NCBI GenBank assembly: GCA_021234155.1
Contig: JAJEKV010000010.1
Span: forward strand, 18,143,418-18,207,417
DNA: 64,000 bases
Reading direction: 5' to 3'
DNA from: Isoetes taiwanensis
Taxonomy: Eukaryota > Streptophyta > Lycopodiopsida > Isoetales > Isoetaceae
Part shown: in pieces, positions 35,457-46,590 of the stretch
How positions within the stretch are numbered: position 1 is the stretch's first letter
Layout: each line of letters begins with the position of its first letter
Position numbers and translations under genes: made by a program
The notes under the pieces: model-generated
What the model saw: the letters and a program-made list of their open reading frames with translations, nothing else
The model's database searches: none
What the model was told of the DNA's origin: nothing

Positions 35457-35513
35457 GAGGAGGAGGAGGAGGAGGAGGAGGAGGCGAGACTTGAGGAGGA
35501 GGAGGAGGATTGA
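35457..35513. repeat. GGA microsatellite
   Basis: GGA triplets broken once by GCGAGACTT. They encode poly-Glu on one frame and poly-Pro/Ser/Leu on the other strand. Confidence 0.95.
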
Positions 35514-35535
35514 GGGATGGACTTATATAGTGGAT

Positions 35536-35645
35536 GTAGGGTTAGGGTTAGGGTTAGGGTTAGGGTTAGGGTTAGGGTTAGGGTTCGAGTTCGGGTTGGG
35601 GTTGGGGTTGGGGTTAGGGTTGGGGTTGGGGTTAGGGTTTAGGTT
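35536..35645 (+). repeat. Interstitial TTAGGG telomere-type tract
   Basis: About eight perfect GGGTTA hexamers from 35538, then degenerate GGGTTG and GGGTTC hexamers. The period is six, not the seven of the TTTAGGG repeat usual in plants. It lies inside the MULE. Confidence 0.9.
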
Positions 35646-35840
35646 TACTTGCAAACCACACATTAAGGTTGACATGACAACTAGCATGGAAGTAATAAAG
35701 CATATTAATTTGGATTTGGATTCAAATGCTATTTGTTCTATTTGTGTTTTGTGAAGACCCCAATGCATCAATAGGTTTGTACTCAGGCTTGCGTTAATGT
35801 TCACCTGTACCTCAGATATCTATTCGAGACCGTCGAGAAC

Positions 35841-38130
35841 CATGTCTTATTCAGATGCAGTTCCACCAGTTGGCATGGAGGAGCGTCCCCTGCCGTTTGG
35901 CCTACAGAGCGGCGCCAGTCTTCCCGGACGCATCGGTAGCATTCTAGAATGGTACCCCAACTGACATTGTCTGAACCCGCCAGGTTTGTTGTGTGTGCTT
36001 GTTAACCGTATTTGTTTTGTGGCAGGGAATACCATGGCATTTGGTGCCTCGTCCGCAGGGTCACGTCGGTTGAGAGCGGTCGGGCCCCAACAATTGCGCA
36101 GCGGTGGATTTGCACAGCACCTGGGTGCAATCACTATGCCGACAGGATACGTCGTGACCCGGGATTTCCGGGTTTGACGCGTGACGGAGCATGGGGCCAC
36201 CACCAGAGCCACCACCCAGATCTTTGGTGGCCCACCGACGTATTATTCCGCCACGGTCCGCCGCACCGCTCGCGAGATGCAGGTAGGGTGGTGTCCGAGC
36301 GGGAGAGGGCAGCTAAACGTCGAGAAGATCCTGCCAAAGCCGCGCGTATGTTGGAGGCTGCTGCAAGACACAGGGAAGCGAGGCGGCAAGGCGCAACAAC
36401 AATGCGGCTACAACATGTCCTAACCCCAGAGGCCGCCTTGGAGGCCTTTCCTGAGGGCCCGGACGCCATGTTCCACGAGGCCAGCTCACAGCACAGGCGG
36501 GAGCGCGAGAGGATGTAGCCCTTTTATGAAGGTTGCATTAGAGCCAGAGCTGGTGCCACGTGTGGAGTCCGAGGAGGACAGACCGCACATGCCCTTCTCA
36601 ATGACCGGGCCATTGCACGCAGGATGGCTGGTCATTTGCCCACGGCAGGAGCGCTAGCCGAGCTCCTCCTCGTGATACGGGAGTCTCAAAAGTTTACGAA
36701 GAGGGTCCATCTTCACAAAGTCTTTCGGTAGCCCGCAGCGTCCACACTCCTACTGATCCCTCATTCGCCCTCCGCGATAGTGAATTGCATGACGACATGG
36801 ACGAAGTTCCAAATCAGGTAGGGCTACGTCGACGCAGAGCCCCCTCTCATGGGACACGCCCGCCGTTTACCGATCTGCTTATGGCCACCCCTCCTTCCAT
36901 AGGGCGCTTATGCGCTTGTGATTGCGATCGACCCACCCGGGGGCGGGCAGGTCTTTGACGACATAGTGAGGACCGCAATGGCAGGCACGGGTATGGCACA
37001 CACTTTGACCTCGCCATTTCCGCCCGACCGCAATGTCGAGGGAACTGAGGCATGGATGAGAGACCGAGCCCGCGGTTTCTTCATGTACCACCTTGAGAGT
37101 TTGACAGCACACCATCCGAGCTACCGTGTGTGTACCCATTCGAGGTTGGTCCCAAACCACACGTAAGGTCGGCAAGACAGTTCCCGAGCACTTGCGTGAT
37201 CCCGCCCAGCCGCAGCGGCTTCAGTCCCTCTTCTGGGAGGAGGTTAGGGTGTTCACCCACTTCTACGGCCAGCAGATTACCGAGCATCTCGCCGCGGTCG
37301 CGAGGAGGGCGTCGGATAGCGTCGCCACCGGGTCTTGCGGAGGGCCCGCCCAAAGATGCGGCGTGCAACTCATCAGCGTTGACCTTATCGAGGCTTGCAC
37401 AACCCGGCGGACAAAGGGAGGAGGGACATATACGAAAGTGTTGATGAGGTAATGCGGTCCGCTTTTAGTTTGTATCTAATGATGTCGACATCTAACCACC
37501 GGAGTTCCATGTAATGAGTGCCTTGCGCCACATGCTACCCGGCGGGCGTCGCGAAGTTGTTGATGGTGGACCCTGGTTCTACCACGACTACGCCCCGGAG
37601 ACACACAACGCGTCTCCCCGAGGAGTGCGCCTCCCACTTTCTTCCCGGTGAGCATCCCGATTGGGGTACACTTCGTCCCGATCCTATGGCCCATCGTCAC
37701 GGGAAGCACGCAGCTTCTTTGCTTTAGTTTCAATTGGTGCACAGAGCATTGTTAAAATCATTACATCATTGCCGTGCAGTGGCCATTGGATGCTCGTTAC
37801 CCTCAAATGAGACGCGGACCTGCGCCGCCGCCTGGGCCTTGGAGACGACGATCATGTGGGGTGGTGGTACTTCGACAACCTTCCCACACGGCCAGGAGTC
37901 TCTGGAGTTCGTCTCAACCTACCCTCGCTTCGGTCGTGAGTGTTTCTTGTGCTTGCCTCATGCTATTATGTGCTCCTTTGTCGTGATCTCACCTGCGGTG
38001 TCTTTTTTCAACAAGCGGCTTACTTCTTCGAAATTTGGGGCACCAAACGGGTACATTCTCGGGGGCGGTACGCTGCCGACCGGGTCACGCGTCCGCTTCT
38101 GATCGATAACAACACCGCGGCATGCATATT
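35841..38130 (+). pseudogene. Degenerate plus-strand coding region of the MULE
   Basis: Starts near an ATG at 35841 (MSYSDAVPPVGMEERPLPFG) with an intron-like GTTTGT..TGGCAG gap at about 35983-36025. Protein-like runs in several frames include APGCNHYADRIRRDPGFPG (about 36115-36170), ERAAKRREDPAKAARMLEAA (about 36306-36365), LFWEEVRVFTHFYGQQITEH (about 37228-37287) and TYPRFGREC. The frame changes often, as in a decayed gene. I recognise no family. Convergence with the transposase suggests a second element gene. Confidence 0.35.
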
Positions 38131-38749
38131 GGCTTCATCATGCGCGGCTTCGTCGCGATACGCAGGGCGTGACGAGGCCGGATGCAATTGTGCCAATTAG
38201 CAGGGCCTGGTACACGGCGCAAGATGTGCGACAGTTTAGGAATGAGTGGCCGGTAGTAGTCGGGCTGCTTTATTGTAGGGTGTACTGGTACCGACAAAGG
38301 CTCGGTGGTCACTGTTAGTGGTAATTGTAACAGAAAGGTTGCTTAAATGGTTAAATGGTTTAAAAACTTAGAAATGGCCACCCAAAAATTATAACGTGTG
38401 AATTGTACACTACTTAAAACTTGGGTTGTGACCCATCAGCTTCCACTGTGGCCCCTCGTCCGTGCCGAGGTCGTGGCGGTTGGTCCCGGCTACCCTTTTG
38501 GCCATCATCTCGTGGACTCCATCGCGGGCATGTTCCCGCCGTGGTGTCATACCTCCCATGGTAGACGGAACAGCGGGCGGGCCGGCGTCTCTATGGAATC
38601 GGATCTGCCCGCCTACCTTGGAAATCATGTCACGCGACCTCTCGCCGGGTCAAGAGCATCGGCATTTTGCATGGTGGCCTCGCATTGCATTGGTGTTCGC
38701 CATGAGCAACGATCCCACCGTTGTAGCAACGGCATTAGCACATGGACGC

Positions 38750-40130
38750 CGCTCAAGGAGCGGGCGGTCTTGGAGGCAAGGGCGAAATGAATTGTCGGTT
38801 CGAATAGCTCATTGAACAAATACGGGGTGGTCTGCCGCTAAGGAAGTAGTCTCCCGCTATGAGATGTTTGCACACAGCATGGGGGCATGGACAATCACAA
38901 TATCGCATTCTCATGTGCTGAGTGTATCTCAAACCCTCTGTTGACTGACTTGCCATAGATAGCCTGACGTCGGTAGCATCTTCGAGGCGAATGGCGTTGG
39001 GGTTATCGTGCAAGGACTGGATAAGCGAGTGAGCACCCGCATGTCTCTTCGGATATGAACATGTGCTATAACGTCCATACTCTACCGACGTAAAAAACAT
39101 CGGTGAGGGTTGGCGATAGGACAAAAGCACAGAAAATACGAAAGAGTAGGACCCCATCAGACTTACCAAGACTCCATCTTTCTTCGCACCGAGTCAAGAT
39201 TGTGCCTCCAGCAGGGAAGGCCCCGTCCAGAAAGCCTATGAGATGGGACACTAGCGTGTACATCCTTATATTGACCTTGCACCGCGGTTTGGGTCTTCGT
39301 AACTTTCCAAAGGCGCTTCCAATGTAGTTTGTCGTATCCACATCTGCATGGTTGAACATCCGTTTGTGTCGTTGCCATTTACCATCCCACGTTGCCCCAT
39401 TCAGCCAATTGTGATTCAAGTACCTACATCGCCTCGGGTCGATGTTTGCCCCAAATATCTACATGTATGAGCTAAACGCCGTTGTGCACTCACCCTTGTA
39501 TGATGTGGTTTTCTCCGCATGAAGTTGAAATTGTGCCAACCGGCCGGGTGGTACGCTTTGGGGTTCGGTTCCGTCATCAACTTCGGCCCAGCCCGCAGAG
39601 CCACGCCCCTCTTCAACGGCTCCCGGCCCGGCGTGGCGGCAAGTATTTTGCCATGCACGTTTAGCATGGAACCAACATGCAAGAACATTGCCGCAAACCT
39701 CGCTTTGTCGAACCATGAGTGTCGTTCTCCATCAAGCGATACAATCATTGTGTGCTCATCATACCTGCCACCGCCTACCCAACAATGTGGGTCTTCGACA
39801 CACGACCTCGTGATAGCCCGCTCTCTCCACCGGCCCATGTCAATGGTGATTGACCTAGGCCCGATTGTGCCCATCCGCTTCAAACACAAGACGCGGTGCT
39901 ATCTTCGGGCATGTCGCCGATGCCCCTCGTCGGCCTACGCCGCCAAAGATGTAAAAGACCGGGAACCCCACACCCCCGCAATCGGCACAACCGCCCCGCA
40001 TAAACGGAAACTTCCACGATTTGTACGTGAAGGTTGAATCCATGGCCCAACCGCCCGGGCGGCCATCTCACAAAGAAGCCTCCCAACATCCTGTCATCTT
40101 GGATGACTAGGATCCATGGCCGGTCCAAGG
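38750..40130 (-). pseudogene. MULE transposase with SWIM zinc finger, frameshifted
   Basis: Reading leftward: DRPWILVIQDDRML, then MDSTFTYKSWKFPF with GVGFPVFYIF (catalytic-type first Asp at about 40040), then RSITIDMGRWRERAI (second Asp at about 39840), VLACWFHAKRAWQNT (about 39675), FNHADVDTTNYIGSAFGKL (about 39300-39356), and CDCPCPHAVCKH at 38864-38899, a CxC..CxH SWIM finger. The order and motifs are those of MULE transposases, which cut and paste DNA at the terminal repeats. The frame shifts at least four times. The residue where the third catalytic acid (NxxES type) would fall reads Gly, codon GGA at 39318-39320. Inactive. Confidence 0.8.
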
Positions 40131-40709
40131 GTCAGGCAAAGATATGGGATTCCGTGGCTGGTGAAAAATCACCTTCCCGGAAGCTTTCCAATCGTCAATC
40201 CCGCTCTCGAGGCTTTCCCAGTCCGTACCCAAACTGCCGCCTACATGGTGTAATGTGGTGAGATTGGATGAAAAAATATTTTCGACTGTGATCTTATTGA
40301 AATAACATTGAACAAAAACATGGAAAGCATCACAATATGTACTCTAGGGCCCGGTTACACGCCGGTACAACCAACCGCTGGATTCACTGGACTCATCGTC
40401 AACTGCAAGATCCTGACAATATGCAGCCCAGCGGTGCATCAGCTGAACATGGCTCTCGACGGGTGCCCTCCCGCTTCTCTGCGGGACCGGGGGTAGGCGG
40501 GGATCAGCAGCACTTATTTCGGACGGATGGGCAAAAAAATAAGGCCTATGCTCAATATTGAGAATGCAAAAGGATATGAGACATATATGGAGCGCACCTG
40601 TTTTAGCAGCAGCGCATGCTATAGCACCAGCACTGAAGCACCTGCGCCCTCCCAAACGATATGAGCATACAACGTCTCGGCGCGCATAAATAGCCCTTAG
40701 GCTCGTATA

Positions 40710-41211
40710 AGGATTCGCCCAGGCGAATCGTTCTTTCTTTCTTGGGCATTAAAAAAAACTTGGGCATTAAAAAAAACTTGGGCATTAAATTTCGGGGTTA
40801 AAAAAAAACTCCCGCATTTGAAAATTGTGGGGGCATGGTGGCCCCCCTGCCAGCCTGACAAGCCGCCCACGGGTTCGCTTAAGCGAACCCGGGCTGCCAC
40901 CCTGACGCCGTCGGCGGACTGCCACCCTGACGCCCCCGCCGCCCCTTGAATTGACTGTGGGTTCGCCCAGGCGAATCCGCCTGAACCTGGGCGCCCCGTA
41001 CACTTTCCGAACGGCCACCCTGACGCCTGCACGGCTTAACCCGGGTTTGGGTTCGCCCAGGCGAACCCGTCAGCAACGCCACTTCGGCCGCCACGTCCCC
41101 AGAGAATTCGCTTGGGCGAATCCTCCGGGTCCGCCTGGGCGAATCTTCGGGGTTCGCCTAGGCGAACCCTCTTGGCGGATTGACCCGATTTCGGGAGCCA
41201 ATAAAGTTGGC
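40710..41211 (-). repeat. MULE right terminal inverted repeat with palindrome array
   Basis: Seven TTCGC..GCGAA palindromes lie near 40713, 40872, 40959, 41048, 41106, 41128 and 41150. The outermost three mirror the left arm. The end reads, on the minus strand, GCCAACTTTATT then GGCTCCCGAAAT. Inner palindromes are separated by GC-rich sequence (CACCCTGACGC repeated four times) without counterpart in the left arm. Confidence 0.75.
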
Positions 41212-41222
41212 GGATACCTTCC
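41212..41222 (+). repeat. 11-bp target duplication of the MULE, right
   Basis: Second copy of GGATACCTTCC. Confidence 0.8.
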
Positions 41223-41810
41223 CACTGAACTGGCCGAGAATACTGAAGTAGTAAGGAAGATTCATGTGTTCGTGCTCTTCTCCAGGTAAGCTTATCAGCC
41301 AGAAATGAAGGCCAAATTTAGAAGACAAATGAAGGCTTCAAATATTTAAGGCCTGTTGAGAAAGAGATTCCTTTTATATATGGGGCCTTGGAAAATGTCA
41401 CGAATTCAAGGCATATCAGAGGAAATGTTGAAATATCAGAAGGTTCATCTACTATTGAAGCTCAAAATCGAGTTATCTGCTCAGAGACGCCGGGTGCCTT
41501 CATTTTACAGAGCAAAACATGCAAAAGCAAAAGAAAAGTCCCATTTGCAGCCTTCAAATCCGAAGCATTCGCATGAAAAAGGCAGGGGCATTATCGGAAA
41601 TCTTGAAGCAGCGGCCAAATGGCAGCAACAAGAAACTTCCCTTTTTTCGCCCAAACAGAGCGAATGCAAGACTGATCCGTGAAAATGAATTGGATTATGT
41701 TTACACCATCTCATTTTCTTGAGTTTTCTGTCCCTCTGATGCAGCACAGCCTTTGGTTTCCCCTTTCTTAAATCTTATTCTGCAATCCAGTTGGTAGAGC
41801 CTAACCCAAG
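41223..41810. other. Exon-like pieces of an unrecognised gene
   Basis: The plus strand after the MULE reads PTELAENTEVVRKIHVFVLF and ends at a strong donor CTCCAG/GTAAGC near 41285. A Lys-rich frame at 41356-41682 has no family I know. These may be exons of a host gene disrupted by the MULE, or repeat sequence. Confidence 0.3.
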
Positions 41811-41815
41811 CAGAT

Positions 41816-42277
41816 GGACCGCCGTATTTAGAGTCCGGGATGTGGTATTTCCGGACTTTTTTTGGGGTATTTCCGGCCATCCGTTATCAGCCACTGTAAC
41901 TTCACAGTTTCAAGCCCAGAATCAACTGTTTTGGGGCATTTTTGGATCAATCCGGCTCTATCTGGGCTCAAATCGCTTCCTCTCTTCATCAAACTAACAT
42001 TAAAGAGGCAGACAAAGTGATTAGAAGGGCTTTTGAAGCAGTTCAAGACATCCACGGAGCTGCAAGAACGATCCGACCAAAGATTTCAGCTCCGCCGCGT
42101 AGTTTCGCGCTTGGTTTTTGGCCAGAAATACCACTTTTTGGCCGGAAATACCACCCTTTTTGGCTGGAAATACCACTTTTTTTGGCCGGAAATACCACTT
42201 GGCTGATAACGGATGTCCAGAAATACCACCAAGAAAGTCCAGAAATACCACATCCCAGACTCTAAATACGGACGTCC
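41816..42277. mobile_element. 462-bp foldback element with CAGAT target duplication
   Basis: Left end GGACCGCCGTATTTAGAG and right end, read inverted, GGACGTCCGTATTTAGAG begin arms of about 70 bp. The right arm is extended by four tandem GGAAATACCAC units (42120-42205). CAGAT flanks both ends (41811-41815 and 42278-42282). The core is non-repetitive with a short frame KEADKVIRRAFEAVQDIHGA, possibly a captured exon. Confidence 0.75.
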
Positions 42278-42282
42278 CAGAT

Positions 42283-42960
42283 GGATAGCATAAATCTAAG
42301 CTTGTCCTTAAACCGCGCGGATGCTACTGTGGCCAAGATCATTTTTTTGCCAGTAGATAACCAAAAGTAACAGATTTTGTGACTTATCAATAAAGCCTTT
42401 ACTTACATTGTCCCTTGCCAAACTCTTGCAAACAGCGCATCGAAGGATTTGCTGGGAAAAAAGGGAAAAGCAAGCAGAAACATCTTGTTATAGGCCATCT
42501 CTGCCAGCCCCTTCCAGGCTATAATGGCCTAACAACTGGCCGCTTCGCTAGTTCTTTTTTGGCCCCTTGTTTGTCCCAATTCGTCACAAATTTGAAAGGT
42601 CGAACCTGTTTTGGACCGATCCAGACCAAGATTCATGAATCTTGGCAGTAGGCAATGTTAGCATTTCTAAAAAATAATCGGCTGAGATACTCTGTGAATG
42701 CAAAAGCTGGACAGATCGTTACCTTTTATAGGGATTATTACTCTTTGAACTATTTGTACGTTACAGCTAATTACACAGTAGAGTACCAACCGGATCTGTG
42801 GCCAAACCTAGCTCTTTGCGAATCTGTGAAAAACCACCTCATAATTAATGCCACCTCATAATGTTGCTTAATTGCTTACGCCACTTCATCACGTAGCATA
42901 AAGGCAATATGTGTGCCTAAGCGTAAGGGCAAAGTGGTCGATTCGCTCACACTATCTCCC
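42283..42960. other. No gene recognised
   Basis: Short frames at 42415-42651 and 42655-42861 (AGQIVTFYRDYYSLNYLYVT) have no recognised family. The right part has repeats of ATAATTAATGCCACCTCATA type. Confidence 0.35.
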
Positions 42961-42985
42961 CCCGATTGGGGTTATTAAAAAAAAA

Positions 42986-43032
42986 AATGGAAACCCTTCC
43001 AAATTTCCTTAAAATCCGGAAGGGTTTCCACG
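42986..43032. repeat. GGAAACCCTTCC hairpin, isolated copy
   Basis: ATGGAAACCCTTCCAAATTT is followed by GGAAGGGTTTCCACG, separated by about 14 bp, giving a 13-bp stem. It belongs to the cluster at 45695-46110. Confidence 0.75.
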
Positions 43033-44350
43033 ACAATATAATTTTTTTTGGGTTTCCACGCCGTAATTAATGCTTCGACTTAATTTTTTACGGCTGTGCT
43101 TTTTTTTCAGAAAAGGGAATTTTATTTTTTATTCTTAGCTCATCGCTTCCTCCGGCGGTTGTCTTTGCGTTTTGGCGATTGATTTCCCTTTTCTTCCTTC
43201 TGCAAATCCTACAGCAGCAAATAGGCGGTTATCTCTTCTTTCTTCTTCAAGCTTCAGTACGGTTTGCTTCTTGATCCTCTTTCCTTTCTTCTGTAGATCG
43301 AACATCAGCAGGGTTATGGCGGCAAGTAGGATGAGGGAAGGAAGATATGGCATGAGTTTTTTTTTTAGATCTTAGGTGGGCAGCATACAGATGGTGACAA
43401 GAAGGCGGCAGCTATGGCGGAATCTGGAAGCAATAACAGCAGAGATGGCGATGGCATATCGCTTGCAGATCGCTTGAGACCATCGAGTGTTTCATACAGA
43501 TAAGTGTTTTGAAGTATAACCGAAGAGCTTCTAAACTAGCAGTGCATGATCTGCTATTGCAAATCGATGTTTTCTACGATGCCCGCTCAAGCAAGACGGT
43601 ATGTCTTTGGCCCTCTAAAGTTCTAAAACGGAAATGTGGTCAAAATAGAAATAGAAGAACAGGTGTATAATAACCCTTGGCAAGCATGGCCGATTCTTCT
43701 AAATCTGGATGCCTGTGCTGAGCCCATGAAATAAGGCTTTATGCCTTTCGAAGAAATGGCCGATTAAGCTTGTTCTTGGTCGAAATGGATTGAAATGCCC
43801 TAAATGCTACTTCGAACTTCGAAAATGCCGGTTTCGACCTCGTGATTGGCAAAACAAAGATTTTCTTAGCCACACCTCGATGCATATTTTCTTAGGATTC
43901 AATATTGCGGATCTTTCTTTGGATCTAAGTCTTAATAGATTTCAGTTTTGGGTGATGAAGCATGGCTGAATGCCAACCGATGTATCCCCCGTAGATGCCT
44001 TATACTGGTAGATATCTTTGGGCGCAACAGAAAGCCGGACCACCTGCATATATATTATTCGATGGTAGAAGTTGTTCGAAAAGATCTTATGATCATATGC
44101 TTAAGGTAGGCAATGACCCATCTGTCTATTCATTTCAGGATATTTGTATCTTATGATGATGGCTTTGTGGATACAAGATGTGCTTTTGAAGCAAATTTAG
44201 TCAGATGATATATGCTTGAAACCTAATGCCGCTTAGTGTTTTATCATAAACTCTTGTTCAGTTTGAACTTCTATTTTGATCCAAAACTTTGTTTCGGTCC
44301 GGAATAGGACATGCAAAAATAAGTCGCTAATATGCTATGATGGAAGCTTA
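43033..44350. other. Unassigned; possible 5' exon near 43414
   Basis: An ATG at 43414 opens MAESGSNNSRDGDGISLADR to a stop at about 43503. A different frame then reads KYNRRASKLAVHDLLLQIDV to a GTATGT donor-like site near 43599. These could be a leader exon of an unrecognised gene. The rest is AT-rich and featureless. Confidence 0.3.
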
Positions 44351-44356
44351 TCTTCG

Positions 44357-44480
44357 CATTTCCATTTGCCAATGTTCCAATCAATTTGTGGCTCTTGATT
44401 ATCTGTGGCAACACATAGTGCATTTCCATTTGCCAATGTTCCAATCAATTTGTGGCTCTTGATTATCTGTGGCAACACAT
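44357..44480. repeat. 64-bp tandem duplication
   Basis: The unit from CATTTCCATTTGCCAATG to CAACACATAGTG is repeated at once from 44421 with essentially no change. Confidence 0.9.
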
Positions 44481-45690
44481 GATTCAATTTTACATAGCGA
44501 TGGCAATGACTTGCTGCATTTAACTAGCAACATTTAGTTTGAATTTGCGAGTTTTGATGCAAGAAATGGTTACTTGTTGCCAACAAATGACGGCTCAAAT
44601 GCTAGATATTCAATCCATGGCAAGGATAGGAGCTTAAGTACTTGGAGGCGAGCTTTTTAAGGTTTGCTTCACTGATTATAATTGTACATTGATAGGAACA
44701 GTCTTGCATATGGTGGATGTACAGAATTAGTTTATGAATCCAAAGCTTCTCAGACTTGATGCTTCTTAGCATTATTTATGCCTTCATGGGTTCTTAGTTA
44801 GCAATTGCGTATCTACTAAGATTCCATGATGATAGAACAAAGAAATCTTGAACTTGAAATGCTTGAATAGTGGTTGTAGCTATAGCTTGAATAAATATTT
44901 GTTCTATGGCTATTTGTCTCATTTAAACATACATAGACTAGGAATTTGGAAGATGTCCACCTAGCAATACTTTTAGGCATTTGATTTAGCTTTCCGATGC
45001 CTGATGTTTCAATGCAAACAGATGTACGGTCTATTAGATATGGCCATTTCCCCAATTTGATGTTAGTTTTGAAAAAAAGAAACTATTTGTCTTGTTTAGA
45101 CAAAGTTAGACTACGATTTTGAAAAAGGGTCGCCTAGCACTAATTTTAGGCATTTGATTAAGCTCTATAACGCTTGTTGTTTCAAGGCAAACAGAGATAC
45201 GGTCTAGTAGATATGGTAATTTTTACAATCTGTTGTAAATGACATCAATAGAAAGATACCTTACACTGACATTCCCTTACATTGTAGAATGAAAGTTGCT
45301 AGCCAATTCTGCATTATAAATTATCTTGGTTACCATGTGTTACAACACTAGTTTCTCTCTCCTCTCTTTTCTCTGAGTTGGCTACAATCCTTATATGCCT
45401 TTTAGGATTGCATATGTGTTTCTTTGTTTTTTCATCCCCTAGCCAAAGTAACATTGGAACTTGTTGATTGTAAATGTTGTTTGTTCGGCTCGGATCTAGA
45501 TGCTCGAATCTAGATGCTACACTTTCATTGTCATGTTGGGGGTGTTTAGCTTGGCGCTTTTACATCCCTTGTGTGTTTCCTCTTATAAAATTACATGATT
45601 GCATGTATCCTCTTATACAATTATGTGATAACAAGAAAACTAGAAATGATAACAAGAAAACTAGAAATTTGTTCCCCTTAAATTTTTTTT
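44481..45690. other. No gene recognised
   Basis: AT-rich. Two diverged segments (about 44930-45060 and 45095-45225) share TAGGCATTTGAT, GCAAACAGA and ACGGTCTA..AGATATGG in order, suggesting an old ~165-bp tandem duplication. Confidence 0.45.
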
Positions 45691-45694
45691 GATG

Positions 45695-46110
45695 AAACGT
45701 GGAAACCCTTCCTACTTTCCCCCATTTGTGGAAACCCTTCCTATTTTCTCATGGGTTTGGAAAATAGGAAGGGTTTCCATTTGAATTAAAATTTAAATTC
45801 TTGAGTGTCGTGCATATTTATGAGCGTGCATGAGCGTGCACCATTAATGGCGGCGTGCGTGTTGGGCGGTGTGTGCCTTGAAAAAAAAAAATGGAAACCC
45901 TTCCCATTTTCTGAGGAAACCCTTCTGATTTTCAAATTGGAAACCCTTCCAATTTTCCATTAAAACCAGGAAGGGTTTCCCTTCCTATTTTCCAAACATG
46001 GAAAATAGGAAGGGTTTCCATAGAAAATAGGAAGGGTTTCCATGGAAAATAGGAAGGGTTTCCGTGGAAACCCTTCCTGGTTTTAATGAAAGCCGGAAGG
46101 GTTTCCATGG
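45695..46110. repeat. Cluster of GGAAACCCTTCC hairpin repeats
   Basis: About a dozen copies of GGAAACCCTTCCTATTTTCC or its complement occur in both orientations, at 45702-45780 and 45892-46105. They are separated by an AT-rich spacer with GAGCGTGCAT repeats. Adjacent opposite copies can pair into hairpins of 12-20 bp. Frames across it are repeat translations. Confidence 0.85.
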
Positions 46111-46298
46111 GAGCCCAACCCAAATAGGGAGTACTTAGAACCATCGTGGTCGATTAGGCCATAGATTTTTAAGTGTTAAAAAATTGCTTGTTATTTACGC
46201 AAGCAATCTTCTAATGGGTTTATTAATGATACCTAATTGCTATGCCACCTCATCACATACATTAAGATGCATTAAATGCAATCAATATAGACATATAA

Positions 46299-46590
46299 GG
46301 TGGCGCCACCTCAAGGTGCCATTTAATATCATTGACTTTTTATCGACGGTCGAGATCAAATCTTAAAATCTGACGGCCCAAATCAAAAGCCCCAAATAAG
46401 GGGGCTTTTATCTGGGCCGTCGATCTAGCACGTTCGATGGCCCAGATGAATCCAGATTAAGCTGCCCCCTTATGGATAGAGATTTGGGTGGCGCAACATG
46501 GGCCGTCCAGATCTGAGATCGACGGCCGACGTGGCGACACCCAAATCTTTATCCATAAGGGGGCAGCTTAAGTTATTGTATATATATAAC
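46299..46590. mobile_element. MITE-like inverted repeat element, copy 2
   Basis: Starts GGTGGCGCCACCT and ends AAGTTATTGTATATATAT, as at 9652-9860. Inside are AAGCTGCCCCCTTATGGATA at about 46459 and its inverse near 46550-46571, plus GGCCGTCGATC-type inverted repeats. Non-coding. Confidence 0.7.

Larger units (their letters stand above)
34282..41211 (-). mobile_element. 6.9-kb Mutator-like element (MULE)
   Basis: Both ends have 12 variable bases, then GGCTCCCGAAAT, then three TTCGC..GCGAA palindromes in nearly the same register (about 43, 67-70 and 90 bases in). The interior is GC-rich compared with its surroundings. It carries a minus-strand transposase remnant with MULE-type motifs and a SWIM finger, a convergent plus-strand degenerate region, and a proline-rich minus frame. 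The 11-bp duplication flanks it. Two convergent genes recall the layout of maize MuDR, though I cannot match the second gene. Frameshifts indicate a dead autonomous copy that might still be mobilised in trans. Confidence 0.82.

Noticed and set aside
35523-35804. Asn-Pro or Gly-Leu repeat protein
   Set aside because: It is the TTAGGG tract read in two directions.
40697-41289. Frames with repeated ANP, GEP and RRTR steps
   Set aside because: Translations of the palindromes in the MULE terminal repeat.
45932-46144. Frame with repeated FHGNPSYFPWKP-like text
   Set aside because: Translation of the GGAAACCCTTCC hairpin cluster.
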